Shown here: positions 58,626-64,000 of the stretch, piece by piece
Layout of the letters: each line of letters starts with the position of its first letter
Numbering within the stretch: the first letter of the stretch is position 1
Assembly (NCBI GenBank): GCA_947464275.1
Contig: CANHVU010000008.1
Location: forward strand, 55,069-119,068
Direction of reading: 5' to 3'
Origin: Bacteroidota bacterium
Lineage (GTDB): Bacteria; Bacteroidota; Bacteroidia; UKL13-3
DNA length: 64,000 nt
Made by a program: the position numbers and the translations under genes
Notes under the pieces: model-generated
Databases searched by the model: none
Seen by the model: only the letters and a program-made list of their open reading frames with translations
Told to the model about the DNA's origin: nothing

Positions 58626-61348
58626 ATCATTTGCTTTTTAAAAGCCTTACTATTTTTAAAAGAATTAATATTTCTTTTATTGCAGCTATTGTTTGCTTTT
58701 TTATTACCGTTCAATATTCTGTTGCCCAACAAATTAATACAAAAAAAACCAACTTGCCCGACAGTGTCGCAATTAAAATAAATAAAAATAATACAACAGA
58801 CACATTATCAAGTGATTTATTTTCATCAAATAGCAACACAAACAACAAAAACAGCAATTTAAATAACGATAGCATAAAAATAGATTCCTTTAGCTACTTG
58901 CCAAGGAATAATTCAGCTATTAAGAGTATAATCAAATACACGGCCAAAGACTCAATTGCGTTTGTAGATTCAGTGAGAATGCTTGATTTATATGGGGATG
59001 CCAAGGTTTTTTATGAAGACCTTAACAATAGCTCAGAGCACATAACTATAGACCTAAATAGGAATACTATTTCCAGTTTGGGAAAATTAGATAGCTTAGG
59101 AAAGCTTATTGGAACCCCAGAATTTAAGCAAGGTGCTAACGATTATAAAGCTGTAAAAATTACCTATAACTACGTTACCAAAAAAGGTTATTTAAAAGAG
59201 TTTAAAACCAAAGAAGGCGAAGGTTTTGTAAAAGGCACAAACGTTAAACGGGATCCAGAGAATAATTTTTATATTGATTGTGCTTATTATACCACCTGCG
59301 ATGCAGAACATCCGCACTTTTATATTGGCTCAAGTAAAATTAAAGTAGTACCTGGGAAAAAATTAATTACTGGACCAGCTAATTTTGTTATTGAAGGCAT
59401 TCAAACACCTTTATTTCTACCTTTTGGAATTTTTCCTCTTAAGCGTGGTCAACAGTCTGGCGTAATTATACCTCAGTATGGCATAGATGCGCAACGCGGG
59501 CCTAATTTGCGTGGAGGAGGATACTATTTTGGTTTAGGCGAAAGACTCGATTTAACGCTTACTGGCGACATTTTTACTAATTTCAGTTGGTTATTAAATG
59601 TAAAATCAAATTACAGAACTAGATATAGATACAATGGTTTGGTAAACGTGATGTTTGGTAATAATAAATTTGGTAACCCTGATGATGCTAGTTATAATGA
59701 ACAAAGCACCTACTCAATTGGATGGAACCATGCCATGGATTTTAAAGCAAGGCCATTTACCACTTTTAGTGCAAGCGTAAATTTTGTAAGCAGTAATTTT
59801 TATGCGCAAAATGCACAACGAAGTGCTACTCAATTTAATTCAACCTCCAATTCTAGTATTTCATTCTCAAAAGGATTTAAAAATGGTAAATACAACTTAT
59901 CAACCACAGCTCGAATTGATCAAAATTTACAAACCAGAACCATTTCGGCTACTTTGCCCAATGTAGCGTTTACTGTGGCAGCCTTTAATCCTTTTAAATC
60001 ACGAGATAAAGCCAATGCCGAATATTGGTACGAGCAAATAAATATGAGTTACAGCACCACATTTAATAACTCATTTACTACCACCGATACCACTCTATTT
60101 AGAAGCCGCGAATCTGGTGCTTGGAGCAAATTTGTTGATACCACTTTTAAATATGGTGTTACTCATTCCATTCCAATCAATACCTCTTTTAAACTATTTA
60201 AGTTTTATGTATTAAGCGTAAATGCTAATTATAACGAAACTTGGGCACCAACTACTGTAAGAAAAGAATTTATAAACAACGAGGTAAAAACACGTTTAGT
60301 AAGCGAGTTTGGACGTTGGTTTACTTTTAGCACTGGAGCATCATTAAGTACCAAATGGTATGGAATGTTAAACTTTAAAAAAGGTAAAATTGCAGCCATT
60401 CGCCATGTAGTAGATCCAAATTTAGGATTTAGTTATACACCCGATTTTAGCGAAAAAATGTGGGGCTTTTACCAAGAAGTTAAAATGGATAGCACGGGTA
60501 AAATGCAAAAATATTCCATTTTTGAAAATAGCTATGGTGGCGCTCCCGGACAAGGTAAAGTAGGTAATATTACCTTTGGTTTAAATAATAATTTAGAAAT
60601 GAAAATTAGAACCGGAGGTAAAGATACAGCTGTTAAAGAAACCAAAATAAAATTATTAGAAAGTTTCAATGTTAGTGGTGCTTACAATATTTTTGCCGAT
60701 TCTTTAAATCTTTCTACCATTTCAATAAATGGTCGTACTACTTTATTTAAAACATTAGCTGTTAATGCTTATGCCACTTTAGACCCTTACCAAAATATCA
60801 TTGTAAAACAAGGAACCTCTCAGCGCGTACAACGAGTTAATCAATACTATTTTGATAACAATGGCAACATTGGAAAAATTACAAATGCCAATTTAAACTT
60901 TGGTTACAGTTTATCGCAAGCAACTTTCGAGGGTAAGAAAAAACGTAAAGAAGCACGCAAAAAAGAAAATGAGAAATGGGGCTACAATAATTACGAATTA
61001 CCTTGGTCGTTAAGCTTAAATTATGCTATTCAATATCAAGCTAATAGCTCTATCGATTTTACCAAAACAGCCTATGTCCAAACTTTAGGATTTAGTGGAA
61101 ATGTTACCTTAACCAAAGGATGGACTTTTGGCTATTCATCTGGCTACGATTTTGTAAACAAAAAAATAGCTAGCTTATTCATTGACTTAAAACGCGATTT
61201 ACATTGTTGGCAGTTTACTTTCAGTTGGAGTCCAATTGCCCCTGGAGGATTTTCGTTCTTTAACTTCCAAATCAATCCAAAGTCTAGTGTGTTACAAGAG
61301 TTAAAATTACCTAAACGTAAAGATTACTTCGATAACAGAAATTATTAA
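58607..61348 (+). CDS. lptD: LPS-assembly protein LptD-like, 913 aa
   Basis: Outer-membrane beta barrel inserting lipopolysaccharide. A signal peptide (INISFIAAIVCFFITVQYSV) is followed by an OstA-like domain (about residues 95-230: KVFYEDLNNSSEHITIDLNR, KGYLKEFKTKEGEGFVKG) and a long barrel (about 250-913) with FLPFGIFPLKRGQQSGVIIP. ATG at 58607 is preferred; the ATG at 58592 lies in the -7-like TAGTTTTG (58587-58594). It ends at a bidirectional terminator. Confidence 0.9.
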   Translation: MNYQFSYHLLFKSLTIFKRINISFIAAIVCFFITVQYSVAQQINTKKTNLPDSVAIKINKNNTTDTLSSDLFSSNSNTNNKNSNLNNDSIKIDSFSYLPRNNSAIKSIIKYTAKDSIAFVDSVRMLDLYGDAKVFYEDLNNSSEHITIDLNRNTISSLGKLDSLGKLIGTPEFKQGANDYKAVKITYNYVTKKGYLKEFKTKEGEGFVKGTNVKRDPENNFYIDCAYYTTCDAEHPHFYIGSSKIKVVPGKKLITGPANFVIEGIQTPLFLPFGIFPLKRGQQSGVIIPQYGIDAQRGPNLRGGGYYFGLGERLDLTLTGDIFTNFSWLLNVKSNYRTRYRYNGLVNVMFGNNKFGNPDDASYNEQSTYSIGWNHAMDFKARPFTTFSASVNFVSSNFYAQNAQRSATQFNSTSNSSISFSKGFKNGKYNLSTTARIDQNLQTRTISATLPNVAFTVAAFNPFKSRDKANAEYWYEQINMSYSTTFNNSFTTTDTTLFRSRESGAWSKFVDTTFKYGVTHSIPINTSFKLFKFYVLSVNANYNETWAPTTVRKEFINNEVKTRLVSEFGRWFTFSTGASLSTKWYGMLNFKKGKIAAIRHVVDPNLGFSYTPDFSEKMWGFYQEVKMDSTGKMQKYSIFENSYGGAPGQGKVGNITFGLNNNLEMKIRTGGKDTAVKETKIKLLESFNVSGAYNIFADSLNLSTISINGRTTLFKTLAVNAYATLDPYQNIIVKQGTSQRVQRVNQYYFDNNGNIGKITNANLNFGYSLSQATFEGKKKRKEARKKENEKWGYNNYELPWSLSLNYAIQYQANSSIDFTKTAYVQTLGFSGNVTLTKGWTFGYSSGYDFVNKKIASLFIDLKRDLHCWQFTFSWSPIAPGGFSFFNFQINPKSSVLQELKLPKRKDYFDNRNY

Positions 61349-61353
61349 TCAAC

Positions 61354-61392
61354 AAAAAAGCCCAATCCGAAAAATCGAATTGGGCTTTTTTT
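61354..61392. terminator. Bidirectional terminator between lptD and the peroxiredoxin gene
   Basis: AAAAGCCCAAT and ATTGGGCTTTT pair across a loop that also contains CGA/TCG, with A and T tracts on either side. Confidence 0.93.
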
Positions 61393-61406
61393 ATAAACTA
61401 CAAATA

Positions 61407-62051
61407 TTAGTGATTAGCCAAATAACTAGCTACACCTTCTGCAGTTGCATTCATTCCATCTTTACCTTTTTCCCAATTTGCAGGGCAAACTTCACCTTTT
61501 TCTTCAAAAAATTGTAAAGCATCAATCATACGTAAAGCTTCATCAATATTTCTACCTAATGGCATATCATTAACCACTTGATGACGTACAACTCCTTCTT
61601 TATCAATTAAAAATAAACCACGATAAGCTACTGCATCTTCGCCTAAATTTCCAATCCAAACTAACTCGTTGTTTTCGTTGTAGTCATAATGACCAGCTAA
61701 AACACCAAAGTTATGAGCAATAGTTTTATTTACATCTGCCACTAATGGATACTGAACACCTTGAATACCACCATCATTTTGAGGAGTATTTAACCATGCC
61801 CAATGCGAAAATTTACTATCTATACTGCAACCAATTACTTGAACACCTCTTGATTCAAAATCAGCAATTCTTTCTTGGAAAGCAATAATCTCAGTTGGAC
61901 AAACAAATGTAAAATCCAATGGATAAAAATAAAACAATACATGTTTTTTACCAATGTATTGCTCTAACGAAAAATTATCTTCAAAATCACCACCGTTAAC
62001 TACGGCACTTGCACTAAATACTGGAGCCTTACGGCCTACTAACATTGTCAT
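61407..62051 (-). CDS. 2-Cys peroxiredoxin (AhpC/TSA family), 214 aa
   Basis: Typical 2-Cys peroxiredoxin: peroxidatic cysteine in DFTFVCPTEI, resolving cysteine in GEVCPANWEKG, and the conserved FYPLDFTF. No AhpF gene is near. Starts at ATG 62049-62051 or two codons later. With bcp this is the second peroxidase of the window. Confidence 0.96.
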   Translation of the reverse strand: MTMLVGRKAPVFSASAVVNGGDFEDNFSLEQYIGKKHVLFYFYPLDFTFVCPTEIIAFQERIADFESRGVQVIGCSIDSKFSHWAWLNTPQNDGGIQGVQYPLVADVNKTIAHNFGVLAGHYDYNENNELVWIGNLGEDAVAYRGLFLIDKEGVVRHQVVNDMPLGRNIDEALRMIDALQFFEEKGEVCPANWEKGKDGMNATAEGVASYLANH

Positions 62052-62091
62052 ATTATTAATTATTAAAATTTATTTATACTTATTTGAACCG

Positions 62092-62099
62092 CAAATGTA
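62092..62099 (-). promoter_or_regulatory. -7 box of the peroxiredoxin gene
   Basis: TACATTTG on the minus strand, 41 nt before the start. TTTG copies occur 16 and 21 nt upstream, not at the usual 19. Confidence 0.5.
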
Positions 62100-62206
62100 G
62101 TCATATTGTTTTGTTCAAAACAAATATTTCTATCAGCTAAAACTAGCATAAAAATTATTTAACAGAAAAAACATATTTCATTCAAAATACATTTTATTTG
62201 GGCACT

Positions 62207-62244
62207 ACCGCAATTCCCTCAACAAAACCCATCACACTTGCGGT
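62207..62244. repeat. Inverted repeat ACCGCAA/TTGCGGT
   Basis: Perfect 7-bp arms 24 nt apart in the 287-nt gap between prfC and the peroxiredoxin gene. It is GC-richer than the flank and may be a remnant of a REP-type element. Nothing else is seen in the gap. Confidence 0.4.
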
Positions 62245-62338
62245 CGGGTTATCCGTTCCAATCTTTATTTTCCAACTGCGCAAACCTCAACAAAAAAAGG
62301 ATTTCCACTGCTACCCCTAATGCACAATACGGTTCTAA

Positions 62339-63931
62339 TTATTGATTATCAGTCTTAAATTCCGAAGTAGTGTGAAACGACAATTCAGGAAAATTATCCT
62401 GATTTATCTTTAATGCCCATAAACTATCAGCTAAAAATACAGGTCTTCCCTCTTTATCTGTGGCAATACTATGTTTCTTCAAATTAGAAAAACGCTCCAA
62501 AGCCTTTTTATCTTTCGATGTAAACCAACAAGCCTTTTCATAATTCAAAGGTCTAAACGAACAAGAGGCACCATACTCATGCAAAAGTCTAAATTGAATT
62601 ACATCAAACTGTAAGTCTCCAACAGTCCCAATAATTTTAATATTACCAGGCTGCTGTATAAACAATTGAGCAACACCTTCATCAGTTAATTGCATAATTC
62701 CTTTTTCTAATTGCTTAGTCTTCAAAGGATCCTTATTTTCTAACTCTTTAAATATTTCAGGGGAAAAACTTGGAATACCTTTAAAATTAATCATTTCACC
62801 TTCAGTCAGAGTATCTCCAATTTTAAAATTACCTGTATCATAAAGTCCTACCACGTCACCAGGATAAGCTTCATCAATCACACTTTTATCATTAGCCATA
62901 AAACTAGTAGGGCTCGAAAACCTAATTTTTTTATCTAATCTTGTATGCTGATAAAATTTATTTCTTTCAAACTTTCCAGAAACAATTCTGCAAAAAGCAA
63001 TTCTATCTCTATGATTTGGATCTAAATTAGCATGAATTTTAAAAATAAAACCCGTAAACTTTTTCTCCTCTGGCTTCACCTCTCTAGTTTCGCTCTCCCT
63101 CGATCTTGGTTCTGGAGCAATTTGAACAAAAGTATCAAGTAATTCTTGAACACCAAAATTATTAATGGCACTTCCAAAAAATACAGGTGCTAAATAACCT
63201 TCTAAATATAAATCTCTATTAAATGGCTCATACACCCCTTCAACTAATTCTGCATCATCACGCAATTTTTTGGCTGCTTTTTCACCTATAACTTCATCCA
63301 ATAATTCTGAATCCAATGAGTCAATTGCCAAAACATCATTAGCTATTTTTCTTTTATCTGCCGAGAAAAGTTGTAACTTTTTCTCATACAAATTATATAC
63401 TCCCTTAAAACTCGATCCAATACCAATTGGCCAAGATAAAGGCCTTGTATGAATATTCAATTCCTTTTCTATTTCATCTAATAAATCAAAGGCATCTTGT
63501 CCTTCTCTATCCATTTTATTAATGAAAACAATCACAGGAGTATTTCTCATCCTACAAACTTCCATAAGCTTTCTCGTCTGATCCTCAACACCTTTAACAC
63601 AATCAACAACAAGAATTACACTGTCAACCGCGGTTAAAGTTCTGTAAGTATCCTCAGCAAAGTCCTTATGCCCAGGAGTATCCAAAATATTAACTTTATA
63701 GTCATTATAGTCAAAGCCCATAACAGAAGATGCAACAGAAATTCCTCTCTGTTTTTCAATTTCCATAAAATCCGAAGTAGCTGCTCTAGTAGCTTTATTA
63801 CTTTTAACGGCTCCAGCAATTTGTATGGCCCCACCAAAGAGGAGGAACTTTTCTGTAAGCGTAGTTTTACCGGCATCTGGGTGACTAATAATTCCAAAAG
63901 TTCTACGTTTACTAATATTTTGTATATCCAT
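62339..63931 (-). CDS. prfC: Peptide chain release factor 3, 530 aa
   Basis: GTPase that removes RF1/RF2 from ribosomes after release. G motifs: [13 protein letters not shown] (residues about 16-28), the switch region with [26 protein letters not shown] and NKMDREG. The C-terminal RF3-specific domain ([18 protein letters not shown]) is intact. Length is standard. A terminator of the upstream gene separates it from its neighbour outside the window. Confidence 0.97.
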   Translation of the reverse strand: MDIQNISKRRTFGIISHPDAGKTTLTEKFLLFGGAIQIAGAVKSNKATRAATSDFMEIEKQRGISVASSVMGFDYNDYKVNILDTPGHKDFAEDTYRTLTAVDSVILVVDCVKGVEDQTRKLMEVCRMRNTPVIVFINKMDREGQDAFDLLDEIEKELNIHTRPLSWPIGIGSSFKGVYNLYEKKLQLFSADKRKIANDVLAIDSLDSELLDEVIGEKAAKKLRDDAELVEGVYEPFNRDLYLEGYLAPVFFGSAINNFGVQELLDTFVQIAPEPRSRESETREVKPEEKKFTGFIFKIHANLDPNHRDRIAFCRIVSGKFERNKFYQHTRLDKKIRFSSPTSFMANDKSVIDEAYPGDVVGLYDTGNFKIGDTLTEGEMINFKGIPSFSPEIFKELENKDPLKTKQLEKGIMQLTDEGVAQLFIQQPGNIKIIGTVGDLQFDVIQFRLLHEYGASCSFRPLNYEKACWFTSKDKKALERFSNLKKHSIATDKEGRPVFLADSLWALKINQDNFPELSFHTTSEFKTDNQ

Positions 63932-63955
63932 AAATTAAATAAAAAAAATAAACAT

Positions 63956-63982
63956 AAAAAAACCCCACCAAAAGGTGAGGTT
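63956..63982 (-). terminator. Terminator of a minus-strand gene beyond the window
   Basis: In the minus-strand RNA AACCUCACC pairs fully (one U-G) with GGUGGGGUU over a UUUU loop, followed by seven U. It lies upstream of prfC, so it ends a gene to the right of the window. Confidence 0.85.
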
Positions 63983-64000
63983 AATTTAAAAATCCGGCAA

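Noticed and set aside
62207..62244. Small RNA gene between prfC and the peroxiredoxin gene
   Set aside because: Only one short inverted repeat is present, with no promoter match and no T tract.

Overview
This 64 kb window is a chromosomal segment of an AT-rich member of the Bacteroidota. The grounds are: promoters of the TTTG-N19-TAnnTTTG type; almost no Shine-Dalgarno sequences; the order rpsL-rpsG-fusA-rpsJ with no tuf in the str operon; a BT_3928-like / DUF1599 / folP / cdaA cluster; a putative-porin family protein; a GlmU-family protein; and menaquinone genes. The class cannot be settled from the sequence alone.

Layout. Positions 1-14411 hold the fused str / S10 / spc ribosomal superoperon on the minus strand (rpsL first, rpsM cut by the window edge). 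It is driven by two tandem promoters at 14.45-14.63 kb and re-primed by an internal promoter before rpsH. From 14.7 to 37.3 kb there are housekeeping and envelope genes: TerB-like, bcp, an M23 peptidase, an FAH-family enzyme, a REP-associated transposase, menD-menB, murB, a GlmU-family protein, rpmE2, a phosphoribosyltransferase, HU, aroK, a DoxX-type protein, DUF1599, folP, cdaA, dnaX, a porin, a DUF3298 lipoprotein, dapA and a methyltransferase. From 37.6 to 44.4 kb there are pckA, several genes of unknown function and a UvrD-like helicase with a C-terminal HTH. From 44.6 to 51.1 kb lies an RNA-repair locus: rtcB1 divergent from rtcB2-prfH, followed by a HEPN-motif protein and a WYL-domain regulator. 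From 51 to 64 kb there are a DinB-family gene, mutS, an XRE regulator, small membrane proteins, an MCE/MlaD protein, an amidase, lptD, a peroxiredoxin and prfC.

Points that stand out. (1) Outside the ribosomal operon, gene borders are filled with degenerate 7-bp (sometimes 8-bp) tandem arrays of several sequence families. They sit directly before start codons (bcp, menB), at stop codons (DUF1599, folP, mutS, rtcB1), inside menD, and where the aroK start codon should be. (2) A separate element starting GCCACAGATT lies 3-5 nt after three unrelated stop codons, always in the same orientation to the gene. (3) dnaX is split by an A10 run, which predicts gamma and tau forms through a -1 slip. (4) The RNA-repair locus has a structured rtcB1 leader with a GAAA tetraloop, a promoter-leader-peptide-hairpin unit without a matching operon, and a neighbouring candidate RNase. 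(5) The REP-associated transposase gene carries three REP-like hairpins inside its own coding sequence.
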